From AL-N1 sp039178835 (GTDB lineage: Bacteria; Chloroflexota; Chloroflexia; Chloroflexales; Roseiflexaceae), in the NCBI GenBank assembly GCA_039178835.1, contig JBCDFA010000089.1, positions 1-23,195 on the forward strand: a DNA stretch of 23,195 bases, read 5' to 3'. Position numbers and translations under genes: made by a program. This document shows, piece by piece, positions 1-7,876 of this stretch. Position 1 is the stretch's first letter; the number at the start of each line of letters is the position of its first letter. The notes beneath the pieces are model-generated. The model did not search any database, was not told where the DNA came from, and saw only the letters and a program-made list of their open reading frames with translations.

Positions 1-181
1 AATGGCGCAAAGCTGGCTGGCGATTCGTGGGAGCAAACGCAGAGTCTTGCATCTCCCTGTACCGGGCGCAGTGGCACGGGGATTCCGCAGAGGCTACAAC
101 ACAGTACCGCAAAACAAATATGGACAACTTACGTGGCAGCAATGGTTGGAAAAGCATTATGGAGATATGGTTATGAATTGA
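1..181 (+). CDS. C-terminal end of an NmrA/SDR-like NAD(P)-binding oxidoreductase (partial)
   Basis: An open frame enters from the left edge (codons in phase with position 2) and stops with TGA at 179-181, giving about 59 residues. The tail contains LPVPGAVARGFRRGYNTVPQ and ends with a WQQWLEKHYG segment. This Pro-Gly, basic, RxGxNTxP pattern followed by a Trp-rich end resembles the C-terminus of NmrA-like or atypical SDR NAD(P)H-binding proteins of Chloroflexota, which are usually about 290 residues. The Rossmann GxxGxxG motif would lie outside the window, so the assignment rests only on family resemblance of the tail. The in-frame ATG at position 2 is probably internal. No terminator hairpin is evident after the stop; the next gene is convergent on the minus strand, 38 bases away. 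Confidence 0.5.
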   Translation, partial: MAQSWLAIRGSKRRVLHLPVPGAVARGFRRGYNTVPQNKYGQLTWQQWLEKHYGDMVMN

Positions 182-219
182 GTGACAATCAGGGCTTATT
201 CTCTTACTGTATCTTTATG

Positions 220-969
220 TCAATACAAATCACATCTCATCGTGAATTGGAGCGACAGCTTTTCTGAGGTGAGGAAAAGTATCTCACATTGTGTATAGCT
301 TTTATACGCTTTTGAGCCCCTCACACAGGACGTTATCACATCAGTATCGACGATGTTCTGTACAAGTGGGAAGATATACTCATCGCACAGATATCGGTAG
401 TCCTCTCGCGGGAGTTCAGCTATCCAGCAGAAACATCTTTGGAAAAAGGCCCACACGACTTCCTCTACCACAACAGCACCATTGAATTCCTCCACGCTCA
501 CAGTCTCGTCTCCTGCACACTGTGCCGCTAACGCGCTCACCACAAGGTCATACCTATTCTCAATGTGCGTGAGGTATTGAACCGACATCCACACCTCATT
601 TAACTCTGAGATATATGACATTGTTTCAAGTATCAGCGATAACTGTTTCGCAGGTTCCTGGTGCGCTACGGTAGAGAGATGCCAGACCTGCTCAAAGGTT
701 GTTCGTGAGTAGGGTATTTCTGAAAACAGCGCGGTATCGAATGTCTTACAAATACGAAGTTTTGCAGCATCACCAGAGATAACTTGATGCATCCAGGCCA
801 TCGGCGCTTCACGGAGTTCGTCGGGCCACCGGGCTAACAAGGAATCCAGACGATCAAGCGATTGCTCCAAAGCACCAGTGGCCTCAAGATGTTCAACGAA
901 CGCAACGACTTTCAGCCAGTTTTGTTCTATCGGAGGTAGTGTTTGTAGTTCGTCGATGGATAGAGGCAT
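220..969 (-). CDS. Hypothetical protein, 249 aa
   Basis: An uninterrupted 249-codon frame starting at ATG (967-969). I do not recognise the family. The predicted protein is soluble-looking, acidic and helix-rich, with many Leu/Glu/Trp residues (for example LARWPDELREAPMAWMHQV near residue 45) and no signal peptide or clear membrane segment. There are several cysteines, including a QRCFCW stretch near residue 180. No strong Shine-Dalgarno sequence precedes the ATG. The length and the lack of an equally long opposite-strand frame favour a real gene. It is convergent with the oxidoreductase tail on its left and separated by about 310 bases from the next minus-strand gene, so it is probably a single-gene unit. 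Confidence 0.6.
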   Translation of the reverse strand: MPLSIDELQTLPPIEQNWLKVVAFVEHLEATGALEQSLDRLDSLLARWPDELREAPMAWMHQVISGDAAKLRICKTFDTALFSEIPYSRTTFEQVWHLSTVAHQEPAKQLSLILETMSYISELNEVWMSVQYLTHIENRYDLVVSALAAQCAGDETVSVEEFNGAVVVEEVVWAFFQRCFCWIAELPREDYRYLCDEYIFPLVQNIVDTDVITSCVRGSKAYKSYTQCEILFLTSEKLSLQFTMRCDLY

Positions 970-1279
970 GTTGATGTTGTATGCACTTTGTGGATACTTA
1001 TGAATGCAGTATAGTGCCGCAACAAAGCATAAGTCAAACCCCAGATCCTCCCGTTACTGTGAGAACACAAATCTTTCTCAAGATGTTCCTTCAGCCTTTG
1101 ACAGAACCTAGCACATTAAGAGCCAGTATCGGGCGAATAGCAAAAAGGCACATCAGAGGCGGATGCACCCTTTCACTTAATTTTGATCACGAAGCTATTT
1201 GCATGATTGCGCACAAAACTTCATACAGCGTATAAACAGCACGTATCTTGAAACTTCACCTCCCTATAACCTGTGGAGA
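970..1279. other. Intergenic stretch without a supported gene
   Basis: About 310 bases between two minus-strand hypothetical genes. Short plus-strand frames exist (981-1235, 1199-1402), but they have no ribosome site, are rich in unlikely residues, and one overlaps the coding region to its right. I see no tRNA, hairpin terminator or repeat here. It may hold the promoter of the 220-969 gene, but no convincing -35/-10 pair stands out. Confidence 0.5.
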
Positions 1280-1774
1280 TTAAGGGAATTGAGGCAAACA
1301 TGCATAAAGCAACTGTGCACGAGAGTAGTCTGTAGTCCAGGTAAATTCATCTATAAACGCCGCACTACAATGACGTCGAGCTTGATCTTTTGCATTCTCT
1401 AATGCCTCTGCTGTACTGGTGGGACTTGAACCTCCAGCAACATGATGTGGTTCAGTGGAATAAGTGACACAGCTGGCATAGATAATGAAAGAATGTTGAC
1501 TAGGAATAGAAATATAACCGCTGGTTGATTTACACCACCTAAAATCCTTATACTGGCCAGAAAAGTGATTTTCAGCATTAACATAACGATCGAAATTGAC
1601 TGTTGCCATATTTTGAATCGCATACTGGCGCAATTGGGACTCAGTATATCCATAAGCGGTTGCTATAAAACTTGCAGATGATACGTCTCCCACATCGGCT
1701 TGCGTATTACCAGGAAGTATTAAGGTAACAAATAGTGCGAAGAGTGTAGTGATAGAAATGGCTAATCGCCGCAT
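1280..1774 (-). CDS. Secreted hypothetical protein with signal peptide, 164 aa
   Basis: The frame can be opened by a TTG at 1795, but the ATG at 1772-1774 is preferred: an AGAAAGGA Shine-Dalgarno lies about 7 bases upstream, inside the longer version. From this start the protein begins MRRLAISITTLFALFVTLIL, a typical n-region plus hydrophobic core, followed by a likely signal-peptidase site after NTQA. The mature part is about 137 residues, with four cysteines (WCKS, ASCVT, RRHCSA, YACLP) that could form two disulfides, and no further membrane segment. It is therefore probably exported. I do not recognise the family. It looks monocistronic: upstream (to the right) lies more than 500 bases of non-coding, AT-rich and repeat-bearing DNA. 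Confidence 0.65.
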   Translation of the reverse strand: MRRLAISITTLFALFVTLILPGNTQADVGDVSSASFIATAYGYTESQLRQYAIQNMATVNFDRYVNAENHFSGQYKDFRWCKSTSGYISIPSQHSFIIYASCVTYSTEPHHVAGGSSPTSTAEALENAKDQARRHCSAAFIDEFTWTTDYSRAQLLYACLPQFP

Positions 1775-1871
1775 AAAAGTATCCTTTCTGTTCAAGATAG
1801 CTCTTTAATAGTAGTGGAGTACCTATAGGCAGCTTAAATATTACTCACAATAAAGTTAAGAAACCATATAC

Positions 1872-1910
1872 ACAAACATACAAAAACACATACAAAACAC
1901 ATACAAAAAG
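1872..1910. repeat. Short tandem microrepeat of (ca)catacaaaa units
   Basis: Three to four imperfect copies of an approximately 10-11 base A/C-rich unit (catacaaaaa, cacatacaaaa, cacatacaaaa) lie in tandem just upstream of the secreted-protein gene. They could be a slippage-prone upstream element, or simply low-complexity DNA. Confidence 0.5.
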
Positions 1911-2170
1911 CGTATATGTTCGGTTGCAAAAAATACACGATAAAGTCAGGACTAAAGGCAACCGCATGAATGCTACAACGCATTGGCATACTTTGCTGGA
2001 TACAGTCTCATTCATTTCCATACAGTGGGGAGATATGTATGCGTTTTAAATTATCTTCTCCTTGCACTCTTTGAAAGCACTTGACCGAAGCATTTAGATG
2101 CAATGCTACTCCATTTTGCAATGATGTGGGCTGTCTTATGTTTGATAATTGGAGTGGAACGGTAGATGAG

Positions 2171-2302
2171 TTGCCTGAGCCTGTTGAAGGCAACGTGGAG
2201 CGCTGGAACGAAAGTAGTGAATAGGTTGCCTGAGCCTGTCGAAGGCAACGTGCGTCGCAGGGTCAATGGATCGGTTGCCTGAGCTTGTTGAAGGCAACGT
2301 GG
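2171..2302 (+). repeat. Cluster of three dispersed hairpin repeats (TTGCCT-N11-AGGCAA)
   Basis: Three near-identical copies at 2171-2198, 2226-2252 and 2275-2302, each reading TTGCCTGAGC(C/T)TGT(C/T)GA followed by AGGCAACGTG. The 6-base ends are reverse complements, so each copy can fold into a short stem with an 11-base loop. The core CCTGAGCCTGTCGAAGG recurs elsewhere in the window (near 3545, 4501, 7858, 8119, 11550). The cluster lies 3' of the TetR gene that ends at 2339, in opposite orientation to it. Copy spacing is about 50 bases and the spacers are unrelated. Confidence 0.85.
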
Positions 2303-2338
2303 AAGGGCACCTCTGTTGTCCTGGCCCAACGTCGAAAG

Positions 2339-2998
2339 TCAATCTGTGGATGGCATCTGTGCCTTGAACGCGTCGATGTACTCCTTCAGGACGACCTTAC
2401 CAGCATCTGCTGTTAAAGTGGTATGAGTACCGACAAAGTTCCCCACCATGGTGAAAAACAGGTCCAAAATCGTTTCGTAATCGAGGTGTGGGTGTGCCTC
2501 CAGATCGAGGGGCATGGTTAGCAACCCCTGCCGAAAAATCACCTCAATCCAAGCGGTGGCTTCCACGTCAATATCGTGGCGGATGAGTCCATGCTCCTGT
2601 AATAGGTTCATCCAACGCACGTTCCATAGCACCATCCCGTTCATGGACTCGGCGAACGACTCCTCGTGCACGAAACTACCAACCACCAGTCGGTTCTGGG
2701 TGTAAAGTGCCAGGATGAATGGATTCTGGCGCAGTGCCAGCAACGCGTTGCGGTAGATACCGTGCAAGCTGCCCCCATCCGGGTCGCGTTCTACCAGGCT
2801 GTACCATGTATCCAGATACCTCATGCTCTCGCTCCACAAGATCGCCGCAAAGAGATCGGCTTTGGTCTGCCACTTGGTATAGATGGTGCCACGCGCCAGA
2901 CCAGCTTCCCGTGCAATGTCCTGGATGGTTGTTTTGTCGTAGCCCTGGCGCAAGACCAGGCGGATCGTAGCTTCAGTGATGCGTTTTCTGGTATTCAT
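2339..2998 (-). CDS. TetR/AcrR-family transcriptional regulator, 219 aa
   Basis: The N-terminal 50 residues carry a TetR DNA-binding domain: RITEATIRLVLRQGYDKTTI followed by QDIAREAGLARGTIYTKW (recognition helix around residues 34-43) and the usual K-A-D-L-F segment. The remainder is an all-helical ligand/dimer domain of normal length. The frame extends upstream to 3043, but the extra residues MYIMNIKCQSVNVYS are translated operator and promoter DNA, so the ATG at 2996-2998 (MNTRKR) is chosen. No strong Shine-Dalgarno is present. A very good promoter (TTGACA, 17-base spacer, TACATT) lies upstream, with a 21-base palindrome over its -10, so autorepression is likely. The gene is divergent from a small membrane-protein gene at 3136, the most probable co-regulated target. 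The ligand is unknown. Confidence 0.9.
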   Translation of the reverse strand: MNTRKRITEATIRLVLRQGYDKTTIQDIAREAGLARGTIYTKWQTKADLFAAILWSESMRYLDTWYSLVERDPDGGSLHGIYRNALLALRQNPFILALYTQNRLVVGSFVHEESFAESMNGMVLWNVRWMNLLQEHGLIRHDIDVEATAWIEVIFRQGLLTMPLDLEAHPHLDYETILDLFFTMVGNFVGTHTTLTADAGKVVLKEYIDAFKAQMPSTD

Positions 2999-3024
2999 AG
3001 AGTACACATTGACACTTTGACACT

Positions 3025-3045
3025 TTATGTTCATAATGTACATAA
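3025..3045. promoter_or_regulatory. Palindromic operator between divergent TetR and membrane-protein genes
   Basis: A 21-base near-perfect inverted repeat, arms TTATGT and ACATAA with inner CAT/ATG matches, one mismatched pair and an odd centre. It overlaps the -10 (AATGTA, 3035-3040) of the minus-strand TetR promoter. Symmetry, length and position fit an operator for the adjacent TetR protein; binding itself is inferred. Confidence 0.7.
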
Positions 3046-3063
3046 AATAAGAGTTGTTGTCAA
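3035..3063 (-). promoter_or_regulatory. Sigma-70-type promoter of the TetR gene
   Basis: On the minus strand a perfect -35 TTGACA (3058-3063) is followed by a 17-base spacer and a -10 TACATT (3035-3040). Transcription would begin near 3028, about 30 bases before the ATG at 2998, inside the palindromic operator. Confidence 0.7.
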
Positions 3064-3135
3064 CCCATCCCTACCAAGGGAGATATGCTCGAACTGTGTC
3101 GTCAGTCGCATTATGTAACAAACAGGAGGTGTTGT

Positions 3136-3501
3136 ATGCAGGGAGATACATATCAACAGCGCTCGAAGCAAATTGCCGCCGTGCTGGGCCCGACCTTGAT
3201 CGCGGTGAGTGTGTCAGAGGCACTCAACTTTGCGATCTGGGAAACCAGTCTGCCACAGGTGGTCTATCTGAATGGGATGATCTTTTTTATAGGAGGTGTA
3301 GCCATCGTCCGATTTCATAACCGTTGGCGGCCTGCCTGGACTGTGCCCATCACGCTGATAGGATGGGCCTTAGTAGGGAGTGGCCTCTTTCGGTTGTTTT
3401 TTCCCAACGCCACGCAAGCGGCGGCGAGTCCGGCCACCTACGCATTCATCGGCGCTCTCGGCCTTGTGGGACTCTTCCTGAGCTTCAAGGCCTATCGTTA
3501 G
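3136..3501 (+). CDS. Small four-helix membrane protein, 121 aa
   Basis: The frame is open from 3085, but the ATG at 3136 has a textbook AGGAGGT ribosome site at 3124-3130 with 5 bases of spacing, so this start is chosen. The protein has four hydrophobic segments: about residues 14-34 (VLGPTLIAVSVSEALNFAIW), 40-58 (VVYLNGMIFFIGGVAIV), 65-84 (WTVPITLIGWALVGSGLF) and 98-117 (YAFIGALGLVGLFLSF), with short basic loops. I do not recognise a named family. It is divergent from the TetR gene and shares the 3025-3045 operator region, so it is probably the TetR target. It could belong to a small stress or efflux-associated membrane family, but function is not shown by the sequence. Confidence 0.75.
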   Translation: MQGDTYQQRSKQIAAVLGPTLIAVSVSEALNFAIWETSLPQVVYLNGMIFFIGGVAIVRFHNRWRPAWTVPITLIGWALVGSGLFRLFFPNATQAAASPATYAFIGALGLVGLFLSFKAYR

Positions 3502-3754
3502 ATCGGCACAACGAGCGGTATCGGGAGTGGGAACAGCAGATGGGTTGCCTGAGCTGTCGAAGACAATGTGGGGTGCTGGAGCGCGATGGGGCGTTTGGGT
3601 AGGAGCGGCTGAACAGCTCTAACACAGAGACACGAAGGAACAGAGATGCAGAGCTTGTGTAGCAGCGCTGGAGCGTGAGGGTGATGGTCCACCCACACAG
3701 AAACGCTCTAGGTGTCATTACTCTCTGATATCTAGACAACGAAAGAGACAACAC
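3502..3754. repeat. Repeat-bearing intergenic region (hairpin repeat plus acacagag repeat)
   Basis: Contains a degenerate copy of the TTGCCT...GTCGAAG element at 3545-3571 (one stem base changed, AGACAA instead of AGGCAA). It is followed at about 3621-3652 by a purine-rich acacagagacacgaagg / aacagagatgcagag block. The same pairing of the two motifs recurs at 4458-4529 and 11480-11573, and inverted at 7805-7876 and 8119-8222. No gene is supported. Confidence 0.65.
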
Positions 3755-4381
3755 ATGAACCGAGCAGAGTATTGGTTAATGGATTCCGTTGTTGAGGCAT
3801 GCTATCCACTGTTCTGGTTGGTGCTCAATACTGATGATCTGGAAGCTGCCTATAATCGTGTGGCACACCGTATGAACAAGACTGAGCTAGTTGACGTACT
3901 GTATAATCTTGTGTGCAGAGGTGATATCGTCCTACACCAGATGGACCAAGGTGAAACCCACTTGATACCACACCCTTCTTGTGAGGAAATCATGGCAGGA
4001 CTCCAGCGCGAACGTGATATCGACTATGGGTTGAGTGCTCAGGGCGGTGCATGCTGGGAGTCATTTACAAGTCCTCTCTGGGAACGGTTTATTGACGTAG
4101 GTGATTACCTGGATCCAATAGCGAAGGGCGAAATTATTGCCACAGATGGCGCATTGGTGGAAGAATACCTCTCTATTCATCGTTTCACAACTGCGATTGT
4201 CCCAGGAACAGAATCTTGGGATGTGCTTAGTCTCTGGCAGGCCACCTACTGGAAAACGTTGCCATGTGGTCACCGACTACAATATATCTACGATCCACAT
4301 GGAGTGGTGCCAGAAACTCCAGTGTGGGCATCTGCAAAACTTGATCACTTCAACAATTGGTATACCCCGTTGTACGAATAA
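3755..4381 (+). CDS. Hypothetical protein, 208 aa
   Basis: Continuous frame beginning ATG AAC CGA, with a weak purine-rich GAAAGAG about 7 bases upstream. I do not recognise the family. The N-terminal third (DDLEAAYNRVAHRMNKTELV, then DVLYNLVCRGDIVLH) has the helix pattern and basic turn expected of a winged-helix-like domain, but this is only suggestive. The C-terminal two thirds are Trp/Tyr-rich and acidic, with no signal peptide and no membrane segments. It is flanked on both sides by repeat-bearing intergenic DNA, so it is an isolated gene, perhaps part of the accessory genome. A cytoplasmic small protein of immunity-like or regulatory type is possible but unsupported. Confidence 0.6.
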   Translation: MNRAEYWLMDSVVEACYPLFWLVLNTDDLEAAYNRVAHRMNKTELVDVLYNLVCRGDIVLHQMDQGETHLIPHPSCEEIMAGLQRERDIDYGLSAQGGACWESFTSPLWERFIDVGDYLDPIAKGEIIATDGALVEEYLSIHRFTTAIVPGTESWDVLSLWQATYWKTLPCGHRLQYIYDPHGVVPETPVWASAKLDHFNNWYTPLYE

Positions 4382-4457
4382 TGGGGGGATTTTCTGGTTT
4401 CAAATGACCGCGAGGCATACGACCAGCCAGCTTCGTTACACAATGTCTTTACTTGAT

Positions 4458-4529
4458 AACACAGAGGAACAGAGGCGATGACGCGTGGGGCAGCAGATGC
4501 GTCGCCTGAGCCGGTCGAAGGCAATGTGG
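4458..4529 (+). repeat. Composite repeat: acacagagg block followed by GCCTGAGCCGGTCGAAGGC element
   Basis: AACACAGAGGAACAGAGGCG at about 4458-4477 is followed by a copy of the hairpin element at 4501-4529 (GTCGCCTGAGCCGGTCGAAGG, then CAATGTGG). It has the same order and orientation relative to the upstream gene as at 11480-11573. Confidence 0.65.
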
Positions 4530-4566
4530 CACAGCGCACCACCCATGCAAAAACAACCTCCCCATA

Positions 4567-4596
4567 TTCAATACGTTTTGCTATTTATTGTACAAT
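4567..4596 (+). promoter_or_regulatory. Candidate promoter of the GT-C glycosyltransferase gene
   Basis: TTCAAT (4567-4572), an 18-base spacer and TACAAT (4591-4596), about 50 bases before the ATG at 4648. The -10 is good (5 of 6) and the -35 is weak, so this is tentative. Confidence 0.4.
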
Positions 4597-4647
4597 GGGC
4601 GGACGTATCAAACCCATAACTAGTAAAGAAAAGCGCTCTGTAAAGCG

Positions 4648-6651
4648 ATGAACAATATATCTTCGGTCATTTCCAATTCACGGTTGCGTGATATTGTGCT
4701 CTGTATTGTGCTGATATGTACTGCCCTGTTGTTTACCCAATACCTCTATAGCACATCACGCGAAACCGCCATCTCTGTAGACGCACCGCCAGTGTTACTC
4801 CCCTCCGAAGGTCTCTATCGTGCCGAGGAATTCGAGAATCGCATAGGCTTCTATCGCTGGACCGAAGACCAGAGCGAAATTCATCTACCCAATCCAGGGG
4901 GGACGGTGCGCGTTACGATCACCCTTATTGGAGGGCCAGACGGAGCAACACCCATCCAGGTGCATGTTGGCGATACCACGCTCGATATGACCGTGCGCCC
5001 AGAGCTACGTACCTACTCACTCGCGCTTCCCCCAACAATGGGTGAGCGACTCGTGGTCAGCATCGACTCACCGACAGTGCGGCTAAACAAACGTGATATT
5101 GGTATTGTCGTGAGCGATATCGAGGTCGCTGGTGGAGGAGTAGCGCCCGGTATGCTATTACTGGCACTCGCAGTAGCAACAGTCGGTAGTTATACGCTGC
5201 TACGCCAGATACAGCTACGCATCTGGATGGTAGTGGGCATTGTCCTCACGCTCCAGATGGTCGTCATCTTCTGGCAAACGTCTATAGGTTGGCAGTATGG
5301 CCTCCTGAGCCAGTTATTGCTCTTCTTGGGTGTAGGGGCCCTCTTCGCAGTACTCCTTGAACGTATCTGGCCCGCAACAGCACCAACCAAAACCGATGCC
5401 CTTGCACTTTCACGAATTGATGTGTATGCACTGCTCATTGTGTTGTTCGCGGCGCTCAGTGTGCAGATACCGTGGCTCGCCGCTCGTGATCCGGTCGGTG
5501 ATCTGGAGCTAGCCGCACGGCGCATGTGGTTTCTCCACAACGAGGGGCTGGCCGGAGCCTACCTGAACGGCGGCGACTATATGCCGCTGCGCTTATATCT
5601 CCTCTATGGTCTGAGTACACTTGTGGAGCCATTGGGCGGCACCTTCCACGACCCGCTTCCACCGATCACAATGTTCTTGATCAAGCTCCCCAGTTTGCTG
5701 GCCAATCTGGTGACCACGGCCATTATTTTTGTATGGAGTCGCCGCTGGTGTACAACACGCCTGTCAGCCACGATTGCCGCGTTGTATGCGCTTGCACCCC
5801 CGGTCTGGATCAACATCGCATGGTGGGGTCAGGTCGATGCACTGCTGATGCTGCCATTACTGATGGCGGTGGTGTTGTTTGACCGTGCAGGTGGGCGATG
5901 GAGCTGGCTCTGCTGGACCGCAGCGCTACTCATCAAGGCCCAGGCTATTCTCCTCGCCCCACTCATTGTTGTGGTGACTCTCCGTCGATATGGCTGTAAA
6001 GGTCTGGTGCAAGGGGTTTCGTTGGCCGCCGGGTTTTTGCTTATCGCCAGCATGCCGCTCATTCTTGCTGGCCAGGCCCCTGGTTTGCTCGAAGCCTATC
6101 TTGGCTCAGTCGAACGCTTCCCAAGAACAAACTACAATGCCTATAATCTCTGGTATCTTGCACTTGCGGGTGACAGTATTCCAGACCACTGGTATGCCAT
6201 CGGCACTATTACCTACCGTCAAATTGGCATTGCGGTGCTGGCCATTGCGACTGCACTGATCTGTCTCGCGCTGTTTCTACGTTCCGATGGCTACGCCCGT
6301 GCTAATGCTGCGGCGGCGCTTGGCCTGGCTTTCTTTACGCTCCCGACGCAAATCCACGAGCGCTATCAATTCCTGACACTTGCGTTTGTGGCCCTGTGCA
6401 TTGCCATCAACCCTCGTTTTGCGCTGCTCTTTCTCGTGCTCGCATTCAATGCAACGCTCAACATCATTGGCACGTTGAATGGATTTGTTCCCCTTATTCA
6501 TTACCAGATCAAAGAGTCATTTATTCCAATGTTGTTATCAGCCATCAATCTGCTTGCGCTTGCGATCATTATTGGACATTTGTTATGGATCAGTCTGCCA
6601 GCCCGTGCACGCTTTACGCGGTTGGCCCGCACTCCGGTACATGAGCACTAA
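4648..6651 (+). CDS. GT-C-type membrane glycosyltransferase (mannosyltransferase-like), 667 aa
   Basis: An integral membrane protein that probably transfers a sugar from a polyprenyl-phosphate donor to an acceptor outside the membrane. An N-terminal helix (about residues 13-34) is followed by a beta-rich extracytoplasmic segment (35-155) and then roughly ten or more hydrophobic helices to about residue 655. GT-C hallmarks are visible: an acidic first-loop motif AARDPVGDLELAARR near residues 277-292, and a WWGQVDALLMLP motif near 391-402, which resembles the WGQxD signature of GPI-mannosyltransferase-like and GT87/DUF2029-like enzymes. The motif IHERYQFL near 570 is also typical. The ATG has no obvious Shine-Dalgarno; a candidate promoter lies at 4567-4596. 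The gene ends 41 bases before the recombinase, which has its own promoter. Substrates cannot be deduced; glycan lipid or surface polymer assembly is the reasonable inference. Confidence 0.8.
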   Translation: MNNISSVISNSRLRDIVLCIVLICTALLFTQYLYSTSRETAISVDAPPVLLPSEGLYRAEEFENRIGFYRWTEDQSEIHLPNPGGTVRVTITLIGGPDGATPIQVHVGDTTLDMTVRPELRTYSLALPPTMGERLVVSIDSPTVRLNKRDIGIVVSDIEVAGGGVAPGMLLLALAVATVGSYTLLRQIQLRIWMVVGIVLTLQMVVIFWQTSIGWQYGLLSQLLLFLGVGALFAVLLERIWPATAPTKTDALALSRIDVYALLIVLFAALSVQIPWLAARDPVGDLELAARRMWFLHNEGLAGAYLNGGDYMPLRLYLLYGLSTLVEPLGGTFHDPLPPITMFLIKLPSLLANLVTTAIIFVWSRRWCTTRLSATIAALYALAPPVWINIAWWGQVDALLMLPLLMAVVLFDRAGGRWSWLCWTAALLIKAQAILLAPLIVVVTLRRYGCKGLVQGVSLAAGFLLIASMPLILAGQAPGLLEAYLGSVERFPRTNYNAYNLWYLALAGDSIPDHWYAIGTITYRQIGIAVLAIATALICLALFLRSDGYARANAAAALGLAFFTLPTQIHERYQFLTLAFVALCIAINPRFALLFLVLAFNATLNIIGTLNGFVPLIHYQIKESFIPMLLSAINLLALAIIIGHLLWISLPARARFTRLARTPVHEH

Positions 6652-6677
6652 AATAATGTGCCGAACACCTGTGTTGA

Positions 6678-6686
6678 TGCTATAAT
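6678..6686 (+). promoter_or_regulatory. Extended -10 promoter giving a leaderless recombinase transcript
   Basis: TGC-TATAAT: a consensus -10 at 6681-6686 with an upstream TG (extended -10), and no recognisable -35. The ATG of the recombinase starts at 6693, 7 bases after the hexamer. That is where transcription should begin, so the mRNA would have essentially no 5' leader. Confidence 0.65.
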
Positions 6687-6692
6687 GAAGCT

Positions 6693-7715
6693 ATGGAAAC
6701 CGATGCACAACCAATGTCGCTACGTGATGCAGGAACCGCCTGGGCTCATGCACAGCGTGCCCGGCGCAAACCTCTGGCTGAAGCGACAATTGAGTCGTAC
6801 TGCGACGCATGGCGCTCGTTCAGTCAATGGGCGGCCCGCCACGACAAGCACACGGTGGCCGATCTTGCGCCGCACGACCTCGCGGATTGGATCGACTCGC
6901 TCAAGCGCATGACCGATGGCTCGGTACAGACCTATAGTCATGGAGCGCTGGCGGTGTGCAAATACCTCGCTGACCGAGCGGTGCTGCCCTGCGACCTGAC
7001 GTTGCTCCGCATGAACCTGCGCGATGCACTCCCGCGTGCGCCGGTTGGCCGTGCGCCAGATGTCCCGGACTTGCGGCGGCTAGTTGCATTCTATGACCAG
7101 GAGCCACCTGCTGGAGAGCCGGGGAGTGCACAGGAACGTACCCGGCTCAACACACTGCGTAATGCGGCCCTGCTCCACATGCTCTTTTCGACTGGCGCAC
7201 GTATCTCGGAGTTGCTGGCGCTGGACGTGTCCGAGGTGCGTGCCGATGACGGTACGATCAGTCCGCGTATCCATGTCGTTGGCAAAGGTGACCGCAAACG
7301 GGCCGTCTTTGTTCGTTCCCACGCGCAGGGGCGCATTGAACGCTATCTGGCATTACGGCGTGTGATGTTTCCCTCCACCAGACCGTTGTTCATTTCCCAC
7401 GGGCCACGTGGCGCTGGTGGGCGCCTCAACCGAAGCACCGCCTGGACGATTGTGACCAACGCCTCGTATGAGATTGCCGACCGCCTCGAAGCCGAAGGCC
7501 GCTCGCGTGAGGCGCGTCAGCTTCGCGAGGCAACGCCCCACACCTTTCGCCACTTTGTCGCTACGTGGCTCCTCAACGAAGGCGCACAGCTCTCCGAGGT
7601 TTCAGCGCTACTTGGTCACGCCAATACCCGCATCACTGAGCAGTACTACGCTCGACACGCCGATGACCGACTGCAAGAGTTGCACGATCAGTTCGCGCCT
7701 GATCCAGAGTTGTAG
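6693..7715 (+). CDS. Tyrosine recombinase/integrase, XerC/XerD-like, 340 aa
   Basis: Catalyses site-specific strand exchange through a phosphotyrosine link. The N-terminal SAM-like core-binding domain spans about residues 10-110 (TIESYCDAWRSFSQWAARHD). The catalytic domain follows, with all active-site residues visible: Arg170 (STGARISELLALD), Lys198 (VGKGDRKRA), His283 and Arg286 (TPHTFRHFVATWL), His309 (LLGHANTRIT) and the nucleophile Tyr318 (EQYY). Length is slightly above the roughly 300 residues usual for XerC/D, because of an insertion around 255-282 rich in Glu and Arg. The start ATG has no ribosome site but sits 7 bases after a consensus extended -10, which suggests leaderless expression. 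No attachment sites, excisionase or phage genes are adjacent, so it could be a housekeeping-type Xer paralogue or an orphan integrase. Confidence 0.9.
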   Translation: METDAQPMSLRDAGTAWAHAQRARRKPLAEATIESYCDAWRSFSQWAARHDKHTVADLAPHDLADWIDSLKRMTDGSVQTYSHGALAVCKYLADRAVLPCDLTLLRMNLRDALPRAPVGRAPDVPDLRRLVAFYDQEPPAGEPGSAQERTRLNTLRNAALLHMLFSTGARISELLALDVSEVRADDGTISPRIHVVGKGDRKRAVFVRSHAQGRIERYLALRRVMFPSTRPLFISHGPRGAGGRLNRSTAWTIVTNASYEIADRLEAEGRSREARQLREATPHTFRHFVATWLLNEGAQLSEVSALLGHANTRITEQYYARHADDRLQELHDQFAPDPEL

Positions 7716-7736
7716 GAACAGGGTTTGATATTTTTG

Positions 7737-7759
7737 CTGCCTGAGTGTGCAGAAGGCAG
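7737..7759 (+). repeat. Variant hairpin repeat with compensatory stem change
   Basis: CTGCCT-N11-AGGCAG just after the recombinase stop. Compared with the TTGCCT/AGGCAA form, the terminal pair has changed on both sides, so the stem is preserved while the loop (GAGTGTGCAGA) differs. Confidence 0.55.
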
Positions 7760-7804
7760 TGGGATGTGGTGTCAACTACGTCGCTGATCGATGATGGTTT
7801 GTAT

Positions 7805-7876
7805 TCCTCTCTTCTCCTGCGTCTTTGTCTTCTGTGTTAGATGTGTTTCACCACTGCGCCTTCGACAGGCTCAGGC
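7805..7876 (-). repeat. Inverted composite repeat (acacagaag block plus GCCTGAGCCTGTCGAAGGC)
   Basis: Read on the minus strand, GCCTGAGCCTGTCGAAGGC (7858-7876) is followed by an aacacagaagacaaagacgc block (about 7818-7840). The plus strand shows GCCTTCGACAGGCTCAGGC. Confidence 0.65.

Larger units (their letters stand above)
1775..2338. other. Non-coding region with AT-rich microrepeat and repeat cluster
   Basis: More than 550 bases without a believable gene. It should carry the promoter of the secreted protein at its left end. A simple repeat built from (ca)cATACAAAA units occupies about 1872-1910. The right part holds three copies of the TTGCCT-N11-AGGCAA element, annotated separately. The minus-strand frames across 2008-2342 consist mostly of translated repeat (recurrent LPSTGSGN-type peptide) and are not genes. 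Confidence 0.55.

Noticed and set aside
981..1402. Two overlapping small plus-strand genes
   Set aside because: No ribosome sites, atypical composition, mutual overlap, and the second overlaps the antisense of the secreted protein.
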